Assembly (NCBI GenBank): GCA_013036995.1
Contig: JAAOXG010000071.1
Span: 1-41,968 of the forward strand
DNA: 41,968 nucleotides
Reading direction: 5' to 3'
Source of the DNA: Lacrimispora defluvii
Lineage (GTDB): Bacteria; Bacillota; Clostridia; Lachnospirales; Lachnospiraceae
Of this stretch, positions 15,573 through 23,695 are shown piece by piece (the stretch's first letter is position 1; each line of letters begins with the position of its first letter). Below the pieces are notes generated by a model. That model did not search any database. It was not told the origin of the DNA and saw nothing but the letters and a program-made list of their open reading frames with translations. The translations under genes and the position numbers were made by a program.

Positions 15573-15731
15573 GTGAGAGGTATAAAGTATATTTTATTTG
15601 GTATTGCATTTATTCTAATCGGAGGATTCATTTTAGTCGATACACAGAGCAATCTCGGAGGTTTTGGAGAAATACTCCTATTTGCAATTGGTTTGGGATT
15701 TGGATTTAAAGGCTTGATTGATAAGGATTGA
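15573..15731 (+). CDS. 52-aa two-helix membrane protein on the opposite strand
   Basis: GTG start at 15573 with a strong AAGGAGG seven bases upstream; reads MRGIKYILFGIAFILIGGFI, a short loop (LVDTQSNLGG), FGEILLFAIGLGFGFKG and a charged end. Two membrane-spanning helices. It is the only plausible plus-strand gene among the leftward ICE genes, placed between VirD4 and the primase and followed by a hairpin. AT-rich compared with neighbours, suggesting a separate insertion. Not recognised; small immunity or stress membrane proteins look like this. Confidence 0.65.
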   Translation: MRGIKYILFGIAFILIGGFILVDTQSNLGGFGEILLFAIGLGFGFKGLIDKD

Positions 15732-15769
15732 AGTGCCTTACAAATTCCAATTTGTCAGAAGCGGCACTT
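15731..15769 (+). terminator. Nested hairpin after the 52-aa ORF
   Basis: AAGTGCC (15731-15737) pairs with GGCACTT (15763-15769), enclosing ACAAATT/AATTTGT (15740-15755). A T-rich stretch follows, ending in six T at 15782-15787. Weak plus-strand terminator candidate. Confidence 0.4.
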
Positions 15770-15787
15770 ACATCTATTTACTTTTTT

Positions 15788-15830
15788 AAGCCAAGCGGAG
15801 CAGTCAGGAAATGACTGCTCCGCTTGGCTT
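15788..15830. other. 19-bp perfect hairpin at the end of the primase gene
   Basis: AAGCCAAGCGGAGCAGTCA (15788-15806) pairs perfectly with TGACTGCTCCGCTTGGCTT (15812-15830) with a 5-base loop, overlapping the primase stop codon. The T-run lies before it on the plus strand, so on the minus strand it is followed by A and not U. It is not a canonical intrinsic terminator; it may protect the 3' end of the primase mRNA or stop convergent transcription. Confidence 0.6.
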
Positions 15831-17250
15831 ATGCCATCGTTATTGCCAGACTCTGTCGCTGTTCCTGTTTCTGCCGTTGCTGCTCCAGCAGAATCGTCCC
15901 CTTGAGACCGTTGGCGGCAATGCGTTCATAGCACTCCGCCAGCTTTTCCTTTTCGCTGGCGGTCACCACACGCTCAAAGCCCCGCAGGGACATGATATCG
16001 GATTCCAGTAAATCCAGCCGGGTTTTCAGATGCCCGCGGTTTTCATAGGTTTTGAACCCATCGCGCAGCCTTTCCTGCACAGCGGCGATATCCCGGCTGT
16101 GATCCATCTGCCGGTACTCCCTCGCAGCAGCAGCTACGGAGAGGCGGCACATTTCCCTAAGACATTCATCCGCCTCTGAAAATTGTCCCCAATGCAGATA
16201 GGATCGGGCTTTCACGAGCAGGGCTGACAGGGTGTTGGCGGAATAGTTGGATTTCACAGTCATTGCCGTTTCGGTAAGCTCCCGGCAAATTTCATCCCGA
16301 ATTAAATGCTGGGGATGTTCCTCGGCAGGGATTGCCGGTAATCCGTGATTGGCCTTGATATCCTCGTTCCAGTCCTTGTGTATGGATAACTCCCTGTCAC
16401 ATGAAACACCCTTTTCTGTGAGCAGATCGTGATACTTCTCCGAGGCTTCGATTCCCGCCTCGTCATGATCCAGACACAGGACTACATGGTTTAGGTTCGG
16501 ATGCAGTTCCAGCATCTTCAGCATGGCGTATTCGGAAACACCGCAGAGTGCCACATAGCTGTGGTTCTGCCAATCCTTGGGATGCAGGGTGATGTAAGAC
16601 AGCAAGTCGATGGGAGCCTCAAACACATAGAGGCGGTTGTCAGTGCCGATGTGGTGGAAGCTGTATGCCGGATCGCAGCTATCCACATTCCCCTTGAAGC
16701 CGGTTCCCTCGGTATAGAGCCCCCTCTTGTGGGCATGGCAGGGAACGCCGTTTTCATCGTATCCCACAAATACGGCGTTGTGGTATTCCTTCGTTCCATC
16801 CCTGGATTTTTCGCAGCTTTCGTACAGAAGCTTTACCTTGGAAAAGTAACTGACCACCTCACGGTCGATGAGCCGGGTTTTCACCAGGTAGGCATAGACA
16901 CGGCGCATATCGCTATGGGGAGTCGGAAGAGCAAAGGGCTGTTTCGGCTCCTGTCTCTTTTGCGAGGCGGGCCTGTAGACCTCGCCCTGCTCACCGCCTA
17001 ATAGCATGGTCACTGCCTCTGGAAAGGTGAGGCCGTAGAAGTTCCGCACGAAGTCAATAGCATACCCACCGCTCTCCGCGGAGTGATCGTACCACTCGTT
17101 TCCCCTGACGGTGATGCTGTGGTCGGACGCCAGCCTCTTATCCCGGCCGCTGGGGATCAGCTTTTCACCCCGCCGCTGGAGAAAGTCCACGAGATCCACA
17201 TTGTTGGCGCGGTATTTCTGCTCATCTGTAAAATGCACATATACACCCAT
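15829..17250 (-). CDS. DUF3991/Toprim primase-like protein
   Basis: 473-aa protein common in Clostridial ICEs. N-terminal part NVDLVDFLQRRGEKLIPSGR and later GNEWYDHSAESGGYAIDFVRN resemble the CHC2-type primase domain without its zinc cysteines; a Toprim module follows with HVVLCLDHDEAGIEASEKY supplying the acidic D-x-D metal-binding residues. The C-terminal part is helical and Gln-rich. Likely primes or helps replicate the transferred single strand. Start at 17250 with AGGAGG upstream. A terminator separates it from the relaxase gene, so it may be partly uncoupled. Confidence 0.85.
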   Translation of the reverse strand: MGVYVHFTDEQKYRANNVDLVDFLQRRGEKLIPSGRDKRLASDHSITVRGNEWYDHSAESGGYAIDFVRNFYGLTFPEAVTMLLGGEQGEVYRPASQKRQEPKQPFALPTPHSDMRRVYAYLVKTRLIDREVVSYFSKVKLLYESCEKSRDGTKEYHNAVFVGYDENGVPCHAHKRGLYTEGTGFKGNVDSCDPAYSFHHIGTDNRLYVFEAPIDLLSYITLHPKDWQNHSYVALCGVSEYAMLKMLELHPNLNHVVLCLDHDEAGIEASEKYHDLLTEKGVSCDRELSIHKDWNEDIKANHGLPAIPAEEHPQHLIRDEICRELTETAMTVKSNYSANTLSALLVKARSYLHWGQFSEADECLREMCRLSVAAAAREYRQMDHSRDIAAVQERLRDGFKTYENRGHLKTRLDLLESDIMSLRGFERVVTASEKEKLAECYERIAANGLKGTILLEQQRQKQEQRQSLAITMA

Positions 17251-17288
17251 GGATGCACCTCCTACCTATGGCGATTGCCGATTCTATG

Positions 17289-17317
17289 AAAAAAAGCCGC
17301 CCTTTTTACAGGACGGC
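17289..17317 (-). terminator. Rho-independent terminator between relaxase and primase genes
   Basis: GCCGTCC/GGGCGGC (7 bp with one G-U pair, 8-base loop) followed on the minus strand by seven T. Lies 80 bases after the relaxase stop. Confidence 0.75.
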
Positions 17318-17397
17318 AATGGCACCAAAGCGATTTTCCCTTGATGGGCAGCCGCTTCATTTTATTTTTCTGTTTCTTCACGGTTATCCTCCAATCG

Positions 17398-20277
17398 TTA
17401 TAATGACATGGTCTGTTCGTGATCCCCTTGAGCATGACCAGCCGCACGCTTTTTCTCATTCAGCTTGAGGCGCCGTTTTCGGTCAATATGAGGACCGGGT
17501 GGCTTTAGGGGCGGTGCGTTGTCTGAAAAAATACGGCTCATGTGATGCAGGAGCCGTGTCCCTGCCAACAGGATGGATGGTTCTTTGAAATTGTCTATAT
17601 GGTCAAGGAAAAACTGAGCGTAAATGTTGCCCTGCGCTGCCGAGAGGGTAAACCAGCGGACAGCGGTTTCCTTGTCCCTTGGAACATCATTTCCCATCAG
17701 ATACAGCTTGCCGAGGGTGTACTGCGCATACTGATTTCCCTGTTCTGCGGCAGCCGTCAGAAATTGCAGGGCCATCTGAACGTCCTTTGGCACATCCTCG
17801 CCCATGAGATAAATCCTGCCCAGCCGGTACTGCGCAAACTGGTTTCCCTGACCGGCAGACCGCTTCAGGTATTCCAGGGCGTTCGGGATATCCTTCGGAA
17901 CATCCTCCCCTTTGAGGTAGAGGACGCCGAGAGCATATTCGGCAAACTGATTTTTTCTGTCGGCGGCAAAGGTCAGCCAGCGAATGGCGGACTCCACATC
18001 CTTCAGGATGCCGTCGCCGCCAAGGTAAAGCTTGCCGAGCCGGTATGCGGCGAAGTCATTGTCCTGTTTTGCCGACAGGGTATAGAGCCGTACCGTCTCG
18101 GCAGTATTCTGCGGAACGTGCTGCCCTTTCTCATAGAGCTTGCCGAGAAAATATGCGGCATAGGGATTCTCAGCCTCAACCGCTTTTCTGAGATAGCCGA
18201 GGGCTTTCTTCACCTCCTGCGGTTGTGCCTTTTCATCGGAGAGGATGAGCTTGGCAAGCTGGTAGCAGGCAAAGGGATTCCCCACAGACGCAGCCTTTTC
18301 AAAGTATTCCTTTGCTCTGGCTTCATTCTTATCGGTACCCATGCCGTTCAAAAGCATCCAGCCCAAACGATATTGAAGCTTATCGTCATGACCCTGTTCC
18401 TCCAAAGAAACAAAACCGAGAAAGGCTTCCTTGAAACGGCGGTCAGAGTCCTGCTGGTTTTTTGCACAGCCGATTCCGTCTCGCAGCATTTTGCCAAGCT
18501 CAAAACTGGCATAGGGAAAGCTCTGGTCTGCGGAGCGGGTATAAAGGGCAAAGGAGGTTTCATGATCCTGATCCACACCCTTGCCATGGTAATACAGACC
18601 GCCGAGGGAATACTGTGCGTACTTATAATTCTCATCCGCAGAGAGGGTGAGCCAATCCGCCGCCTGCAGATAGTCCTGCTCCGCACCAAGCCCCGCGGCA
18701 TACATTTTTCCTATACGGTACTCGGTGTACTTCCACGGTTTTTCTCCCTCGGCGGCATGGAAAACAGCGAGGGCCTTTTCGTACCAGCGGTAGGCTTCCT
18801 CGGCATCCGCTTCGCAGCCAAGACCATCGGCGGACATTCGGCCAAGGTCATATAGAGCGAGAGGATTATCTGTTTCCGTTTCCGCGAGGAAGAGTTCACG
18901 AGCCTTTTCAAAGTCCTGTGAAATTCCGGCATCCTCATCGCCGTACAAATACTGCCTTGCCAGCTTGTAGTTCTCCGTCCACCATGAGCCGGAGGATTCC
19001 TTGCCGCCAGAGACTTCATCGCTTGAGGGTGGTTTTTCAAAATCATCTACCGGTTCCTGATCTTCGTCATGTGCTATATCATAGGCGGGGATCTCCAAAT
19101 CATCCTCCGGTTCCGGCAGGGCTGTTTCCACAGATGCCGGTTCCTCAAAGGTCATGCTCCCAAGCAGCAGGGCTTCCTGAATGACCATGTTCCTTATGGG
19201 CTTAAAATCATCACAGCGTGAAAGAGGCGGCGGTTCAGACCGAGTTTCGGTGTAGATGGATTCGATCCTGCCTCTGACTTCCCACCACAGGCGGTAAGCT
19301 TCCGCGACACGACTGTCCCGCGCCAGTTCATCCACAATTTCATCCACTACATTTTTCAGGTCTGACTTGAGATAGCCATACTGTTTTTTGCCACTGACGG
19401 TTTGCAGACACTCGGCAAGGTGCGTAAGGAGCTGCTCCATGCGGTCGCTCTGTAAAACGCCGCCTTTCATCTGACGGATCAGCTCCCGCATGGATTCGGC
19501 GGCCTGTTCCTTGAGCTCATCCCGCCGCTGGGTCTTTTCCCCGTAGAGCGGAACGAGCTCCTGACGGAAAATCTCATTTGCCAGCGAGGACTTCATTTTC
19601 TTAATGCCCTGCCTGGTGAGGTATCCCTCTTTGGGATCGGTGCTGTAGCAGACCATATGGACATGGGGATGGTGAGACTCGTTGTGGAAAGCGGCGTACC
19701 ATTTCAGATGGTCCGGATGGATTTTCAAGTTCTCCGCAAGCTCCAATGCCTTGGAGGAAAGCAGAGCCTTCCATGCAAGCACATTGTCATACCCCAGCCG
19801 TGCGGCATCCTCTCGGCGCAGGGAAACAATCGGCGTCCACACGTTTCCTGTGTATGCCGACAGCTCATCTGCGACCTGATTTAAGATCAGCGGCTCATCG
19901 CCGGCCGTGAACAGTCCGTGGCTGTCAAACTTTTCGACGCGGGGGCGGTTTGCGATGTAGTCCAGATACCTTTCCCGGTCACCGATTTTATCAAGGTTCT
20001 GTTCCAGCGCAATAGTGATGAATTCAGAGGCGTTTGCCCGATTCGGAGAAGCGAGGTAATCCTCATACTCGAACAGCTCCTTGGCGTCAGGAAACTCCTG
20101 GAGAATTTCCTTGACGAGAGCCTGCTGTTTTTTCGTGGCGGGCCAGAACTCATGACCGCTCTTTATTTTTTCCACGCCGTCACGGCTGGCGATATACTTG
20201 ACGAGGTTATTCAGATGGGCTGCGGTCTTTTCACTTCCCCCTTTGAGGTAACCGTTTTTTACAACTATGCGGGCCAT
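17398..20277 (-). CDS. MobP-type relaxase fused to a Sel1-repeat domain
   Basis: 959-aa relaxase. Residues 1-300 form the nuclease: KTAAHLNNLVKYIASRDGVE near the start, with Tyr28 a candidate nucleophile, and the metal-binding triad in FHNESHHPHVHMVCYSTDP (about 198-214). A linker rich in acidic residues follows (about 380-425), and then roughly a dozen Sel1-type TPR repeats to about residue 905 (for example YALGVLYLKGEDVPKDIPNA, YRLGRIYLMGEDVPKDVQMA), ending in a basic tail. The relaxase nicks oriT and leads the strand through the channel. Sel1 repeats normally mediate protein-protein contacts, so they may dock it to VirD4 or the pilus machine. The ATG overlaps the stop of the accessory gene (TAATG). 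Confidence 0.93.
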   Translation of the reverse strand: MARIVVKNGYLKGGSEKTAAHLNNLVKYIASRDGVEKIKSGHEFWPATKKQQALVKEILQEFPDAKELFEYEDYLASPNRANASEFITIALEQNLDKIGDRERYLDYIANRPRVEKFDSHGLFTAGDEPLILNQVADELSAYTGNVWTPIVSLRREDAARLGYDNVLAWKALLSSKALELAENLKIHPDHLKWYAAFHNESHHPHVHMVCYSTDPKEGYLTRQGIKKMKSSLANEIFRQELVPLYGEKTQRRDELKEQAAESMRELIRQMKGGVLQSDRMEQLLTHLAECLQTVSGKKQYGYLKSDLKNVVDEIVDELARDSRVAEAYRLWWEVRGRIESIYTETRSEPPPLSRCDDFKPIRNMVIQEALLLGSMTFEEPASVETALPEPEDDLEIPAYDIAHDEDQEPVDDFEKPPSSDEVSGGKESSGSWWTENYKLARQYLYGDEDAGISQDFEKARELFLAETETDNPLALYDLGRMSADGLGCEADAEEAYRWYEKALAVFHAAEGEKPWKYTEYRIGKMYAAGLGAEQDYLQAADWLTLSADENYKYAQYSLGGLYYHGKGVDQDHETSFALYTRSADQSFPYASFELGKMLRDGIGCAKNQQDSDRRFKEAFLGFVSLEEQGHDDKLQYRLGWMLLNGMGTDKNEARAKEYFEKAASVGNPFACYQLAKLILSDEKAQPQEVKKALGYLRKAVEAENPYAAYFLGKLYEKGQHVPQNTAETVRLYTLSAKQDNDFAAYRLGKLYLGGDGILKDVESAIRWLTFAADRKNQFAEYALGVLYLKGEDVPKDIPNALEYLKRSAGQGNQFAQYRLGRIYLMGEDVPKDVQMALQFLTAAAEQGNQYAQYTLGKLYLMGNDVPRDKETAVRWFTLSAAQGNIYAQFFLDHIDNFKEPSILLAGTRLLHHMSRIFSDNAPPLKPPGPHIDRKRRLKLNEKKRAAGHAQGDHEQTMSL

Positions 20278-20693
20278 TATTCTTCATCGTCCGTTCTGCT
20301 CTGAAACTCCACCGCATCGTCCAACCGGATTTTGCCCTTGGTCTTTTTCACTTCGTTAACACAGCGACCGCGGAGCCGGCGCAGTTCCTCATCTGTGATA
20401 TTGAGCGTCGTTGCCAGCAGATGCATCATCATGCTGATCTCCACCGAAAGACGGAAGAGGTTGGCCGCTACCCGGTTCTCGGTTTTCTGCAAGGTTCCCT
20501 CTATAGACGAGAGCAAGGCTTTGGAGAGGTAGGAGGTGACGTCCTCCGTCCCAAGGTAGCCCATGTAAAAGCCGAGCGCTTTTTCTATGAATTCGCTGCG
20601 GCTCTTACAATTGTCCTGTTCCAGCCAGCCGTCCATTCGGTCCATGGTTTCGGGATACATCCAGACAGCGGTTCTTTCCTTATTATTTTTCAT
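20277..20693 (-). CDS. Relaxosome accessory protein (ribbon-helix-helix-like)
   Basis: 138-aa protein directly before the relaxase. RTAVWMYPETMDRMDGWLEQ with KSRSEFIEKALGFYMGYL matches the strand-helix-helix pattern of RHH DNA-binding proteins. The C-terminal half is helical (SVEISMMMHLLATTLNITDE). Such proteins bind oriT and bend it for the relaxase. Start at 20693 (ATGAAAAATAAT) chosen because AGGAGG lies eight bases upstream; the TTG two codons earlier is unlikely. Confidence 0.8.
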   Translation of the reverse strand: MKNNKERTAVWMYPETMDRMDGWLEQDNCKSRSEFIEKALGFYMGYLGTEDVTSYLSKALLSSIEGTLQKTENRVAANLFRLSVEISMMMHLLATTLNITDEELRRLRGRCVNEVKKTKGKIRLDDAVEFQSRTDDEE

Positions 20694-20699
20694 TGTCAA

Positions 20700-21080
20700 A
20701 TCCTCCTAATGCCTGACGTCTACCCCGGAGGTGACGGTCAGAAAGCCTTTGTTTTCCTGTGATTTCTCTGATTTCGACCACCCCGGCTGTGACAAACCCG
20801 CAATACGACCACCTCATGGGGAAGTGCGAAAAACGCCCAGCACTGCTGGGCGAAGTGGGCGGCGGGCGGTCGCTTGCGACCACCCGCCTTTCTCCTGCTC
20901 TTTTTTCGACCGTGGAGGTAGCATGGGGATTCTGCATCCTTGTGCTGGATGGCAGTTTTCCGACAGCTCCGCACAAAGCCCTCACAATCGGTTTTAGCTG
21001 GTATCGTGGGTAAAGCTGCCACCCAGCCCTGCAAAAGCCCACACAGGGGCGGACAGGCGGCAACGCTGGGGGACGGTGTG
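20700..21080. other. Noncoding region, probable oriT
   Basis: 381 bases between the small DUF genes and the relaxosome accessory gene without a convincing ORF. It contains inverted repeats: GCCCAGCA/TGCTGGGC (20835-20851) and a 13-bp near-perfect stem GGCGGGCGGTCGC/GCGACCACCCGCC (20861-20888, one mismatch, two-base gap). A CATCCTTGTG sequence (about 20935-20944) loosely recalls the YATCCTGY nick of MOBP systems. Position directly upstream of the accessory and relaxase genes is the usual place for oriT. The exact nick cannot be fixed from this sequence. Confidence 0.45.
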
Positions 21081-21515
21081 CTATCCCATGGATGGAGCTT
21101 GGGTGAGGTCTTGCTCCTGCAAAAGCTCATCACAGTATGCCAGCAATGATTTTCTGCTTTGCTGTTGGCAGTAGGCATCCATTTTGGCGTGAAGCATTTC
21201 TTTTTCCGCAGCATTCAAGGTGTAACTAAGTGTTTCCTCGCTGCCGTCGCCGCGATGCAGTTCAATGTCCAGCGTATCGCAGACCTGTCGGGACTTCATG
21301 TCAAAGTTGGCATATACATTGAGCCAATCATCGTTCTCGGCCGTTTCCACATGGGTTCCGAAGATCTGATCCACGTTAAAGTCGGTGTTGATGTAGAAGT
21401 TGAGCTGCCCATCCATTTCCATGATTTCATCGGAGAAGGAAATGTCTTTTGCTTCGAGCCGGGCGGCTGGTGTCAGCACCTTGTAATGCAGCCCTGCCGA
21501 AAAGTCTTCAGCCAT
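21081..21515 (-). CDS. Conserved ICE protein, DUF6329-like
   Basis: 144-aa acidic protein, no membrane helix. It contains LNFYINTDFNVDQIFGTHVE and DWLNVYANFDMKSRQVCDTL, alternating strands, and a helical end with HAKMDAYCQQQSRKSLLAYC. GGAGG precedes the ATG. Found as a third small gene after the wall hydrolase. I associate it with a DUF family of Clostridial ICEs, tentatively DUF6329; function unknown. Confidence 0.6.
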   Translation of the reverse strand: MAEDFSAGLHYKVLTPAARLEAKDISFSDEIMEMDGQLNFYINTDFNVDQIFGTHVETAENDDWLNVYANFDMKSRQVCDTLDIELHRGDGSEETLSYTLNAAEKEMLHAKMDAYCQQQSRKSLLAYCDELLQEQDLTQAPSMG

Positions 21516-21517
21516 TA

Positions 21518-21775
21518 TTACACCTCCGCCCGCTGTATTCCTGTAGTCTGCCTGCTTTTTTCTTTCTGTTTTTTAGGCGGGGCTTCGGAAGCTGGGCTAT
21601 CCTCGCATCCCTCGTCAATGTATTCCCGGACGGAGGTGGGAACGTATTTTTCATAGAGCTTTTGCAGAGAATCGCCAAGCTCCTGTTCCAAGTCCGCGTC
21701 CTTCTTCTCCATGTAGCGTTTTACCGCGCGGAGCTTTTCCGCATCCATTTGTATGGTGACGGCTTCTTTTTTCAT
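21518..21775 (-). CDS. DUF6103-like small protein
   Basis: 85-aa protein starting MKKEAVTIQMDAEKLRAVKR, a short strand and helix resembling an RHH half, then a Lys- and Glu-rich helix (ADLEQELGDSLQKLYEKYVP, REYIDEGCE) and a basic disordered tail. Start at 21775 because AAGGAGG precedes it; upstream codons belong to the previous gene's end. DUF6103-like by pattern. Possibly a DNA-binding accessory protein. Confidence 0.6.
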   Translation of the reverse strand: MKKEAVTIQMDAEKLRAVKRYMEKKDADLEQELGDSLQKLYEKYVPTSVREYIDEGCEDSPASEAPPKKQKEKSRQTTGIQRAEV

Positions 21776-21788
21776 GTTGGAGTCCTCC

Positions 21789-22163
21789 TTAATAATCAAA
21801 TCCTATAAAGGTTATTCCGGGTTCAAGCTCCGGTTCTTGCCCGCTGAATGCAGGGATTTCAGAAAAAAGCTGGGAGTATTCCGCAATTTTGCTCTTGCTG
21901 AGGGAGGAAAAGTTCCCATCATAGGTGGTGTCGCAAACAAGAAACGGGCCACAGATAATATCTGCACCCAGCCGTCTGTTGGGCGGCATACCCCTTAATT
22001 TGCCTTCCTCATTACAAACGACAACACAGCCGTTTGGGAAGCTGATGCATTCAATTAAACCATCCACCTCCGCCTGCAGGCTTTTAAGGTCATTTTGAAT
22101 TTCCTTTACCGCGGGCGCCTGTCCCGGTTCAATTTTCAATACTCTGATCATGGTTTCTTTCAT
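21789..22163 (-). CDS. DUF3846-like protein
   Basis: 124-aa protein: MIRVLKIEPGQAPAVKEIQN, then LKSLQAEVDGLIECISFPNG and CVVVCNEEGKLRGMPPNRRL, followed by IICGPFLVCDTTYDGNFSSL, the standard DUF3846 order (I-x-V-E-P, a helix, an N-E-E-G-K turn, PxNR, and GPF). Start at 22163 (ATGAAAGAAACC), with AAAGGACGG upstream. The upstream 18 codons overlap the wall-hydrolase gene. Widespread in Firmicutes ICEs and plasmids; function unknown. Confidence 0.8.
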   Translation of the reverse strand: MKETMIRVLKIEPGQAPAVKEIQNDLKSLQAEVDGLIECISFPNGCVVVCNEEGKLRGMPPNRRLGADIICGPFLVCDTTYDGNFSSLSKSKIAEYSQLFSEIPAFSGQEPELEPGITFIGFDY

Positions 22164-22179
22164 AAGACCGTCCTTTCTT

Positions 22180-23691
22180 TTATCGCGGCAGATAGTTTCT
22201 CGGATTCTTCTGCACACCGCCCACTCTCACCTCAAAGTGCAGATGGTTTCCGGTGCTTCGCCCGGTGGAACCCACCTTTGCAATGGTTTCCCCTGCCTTG
22301 ACCGTCTGGCCCTCGCGTACGAGAATCTGAGAGCAATGTCCGTATAAAGTGACCATTCCATCGCCGTGGTCGATGGTCAGATAATAGCCGTAGCCTGTGC
22401 TTCCATAGACCACGGTTTGCACGGCTCCTGCCTTTGCCGCGCGTATGGTGGTGCCCTTGGAGGCGCCGAGGTCGAGGCCGGCATGTCCCGCCCATTCCCC
22501 TGTGAGGGGGTCCGTCCTGCCTCCGAATTCGGAGGTCACCATGGAGCGCCAGCCGTTGCCGAGGGGAGAGATAAATCCATCAGCGGAGGATTTCTGCGCC
22601 GCGGCGTAGGGTCTTGCGTACAGAACCTGCTTACCGGAATCGAATAAATCCCGGTAGACGACCTGTCCTCTGGAGGATGAAGCGTCCACCACCTTGCCGT
22701 CCCCGGCGTAAATTCCCACATGGGTGATGTTGAGGAACCGGCCGTTGGGCTTGTGGCTCCAGAACACCAGATCACCGGGAGTGAGGCTTGATTTCGGTAT
22801 CGTCAGCCCATTGTCCACGCAGTATTTGCCCTGCGCCGCAGCCGTGCCGGGTAGGTTTACGCCCAGCTTTTTGTACACCCACTGCACAAGATAGCTGCAA
22901 TCAGTGTAGCTGCCCTGCCCGCGTTTCTCCTGGGAGTAGGGATCGCCAAGGCGGGAAAGCCCGAGGCGGACGGCTTCCTCGCCTGTTTCACCGGCAAGCA
23001 AGTCAGAGAAGAACCCGTCAAGCTGATCCGGCGTCCAGTCCTCCCACATGGCGGAATCGTCATCCTCGGCGTGCGCCCCGACACCGTATAAGGCACGGTA
23101 ATAGATTTCGTTGGCGTTGGCTTGATCCTCATAGGTGATGGCTCTGCCGAACAGCGTCCTGATGTTGTTATAAATTTCAGGCAGGGAGCCGATGGGAACA
23201 GCCACGGTATAGGTTTCCTCCGAGATTGTGCCGTCCTCGTTTTCCACGGTGCGGGTGCGTTCCTCGTAAGTCACGAAGCAGTCCACATAGTTCCGGTGTT
23301 CCAGCCGGGAGGGAGACTCCGCGCCGAAGAACAGAGAATAAAAAATAGCCTTGACCCGGTAATCGTCAAGGCTGTCTCCGTCCTCCATCTGTGTGTTCAC
23401 CATTGATATGGCACCGTCTATGAGGGTGAAGCTCTGCCTCATATCCCCGATGTACTCCCTGTAATCCGCGGGCATACTTCCCGGAATCACGCCGCCATGG
23501 AAGCACAGCTCCACGGCGGTGTTGTTATGGTTTGTGGTGCCGGAGAGCAGGGAGCAGACCAGCACGATGATTAAAATGAGCGGTGACAGGACGGCAGCAA
23601 TGATCCATCCGATTGTTTTTCGGGTGCGTTCATCCGTAAGCGCGGTGACAGCGGCTTTTGCCATCGCTGCGATGGTTGCAGGGTCTGCCAT
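22180..23691 (-). CDS. NlpC/P60 - M23 double peptidoglycan hydrolase of the conjugation system
   Basis: 503-aa membrane-anchored wall hydrolase. One membrane helix (residues about 28-50), a spacer domain (60-230), an NlpC/P60 domain with Cys265 in YTDCSYLVQWVY and His324 in ITHVGIYAG, and a C-terminal M23 lysostaphin-like domain with zinc ligands His403 and Asp407 (HAGLDLGAS), and HLHFEVR at 483-489. In Gram-positive T4SS such VirB1-like enzymes open the wall for the channel. Two catalytic domains of different specificity in one chain is a common but notable ICE arrangement. Follows the GGCT gene by only a few bases. Confidence 0.93.
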   Translation of the reverse strand: MADPATIAAMAKAAVTALTDERTRKTIGWIIAAVLSPLILIIVLVCSLLSGTTNHNNTAVELCFHGGVIPGSMPADYREYIGDMRQSFTLIDGAISMVNTQMEDGDSLDDYRVKAIFYSLFFGAESPSRLEHRNYVDCFVTYEERTRTVENEDGTISEETYTVAVPIGSLPEIYNNIRTLFGRAITYEDQANANEIYYRALYGVGAHAEDDDSAMWEDWTPDQLDGFFSDLLAGETGEEAVRLGLSRLGDPYSQEKRGQGSYTDCSYLVQWVYKKLGVNLPGTAAAQGKYCVDNGLTIPKSSLTPGDLVFWSHKPNGRFLNITHVGIYAGDGKVVDASSSRGQVVYRDLFDSGKQVLYARPYAAAQKSSADGFISPLGNGWRSMVTSEFGGRTDPLTGEWAGHAGLDLGASKGTTIRAAKAGAVQTVVYGSTGYGYYLTIDHGDGMVTLYGHCSQILVREGQTVKAGETIAKVGSTGRSTGNHLHFEVRVGGVQKNPRNYLPR

Positions 23692-23695
23692 GCCA

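Noticed and set aside
17542-18855. Long plus-strand open frame (437 codons)
   Set aside because: It is the antisense of the Sel1 repeats of the relaxase; codon bias in the repeats keeps the frame open. No ribosome binding site and no recognisable domain.
17500-19000. Regularly spaced similar segments resembling a repeat array
   Set aside because: They are about 36-codon coding repeats of the Sel1 domain with diverged sequence, not a CRISPR array: spacing is in-frame and there are no identical repeats or unique spacers.
20738-21214. Minus-strand frame of 158 codons through the presumed oriT region
   Set aside because: Low-complexity, Pro- and Cys-rich translation overlapping a real gene at its start; no ribosome binding site; better explained as GC-rich noncoding DNA.
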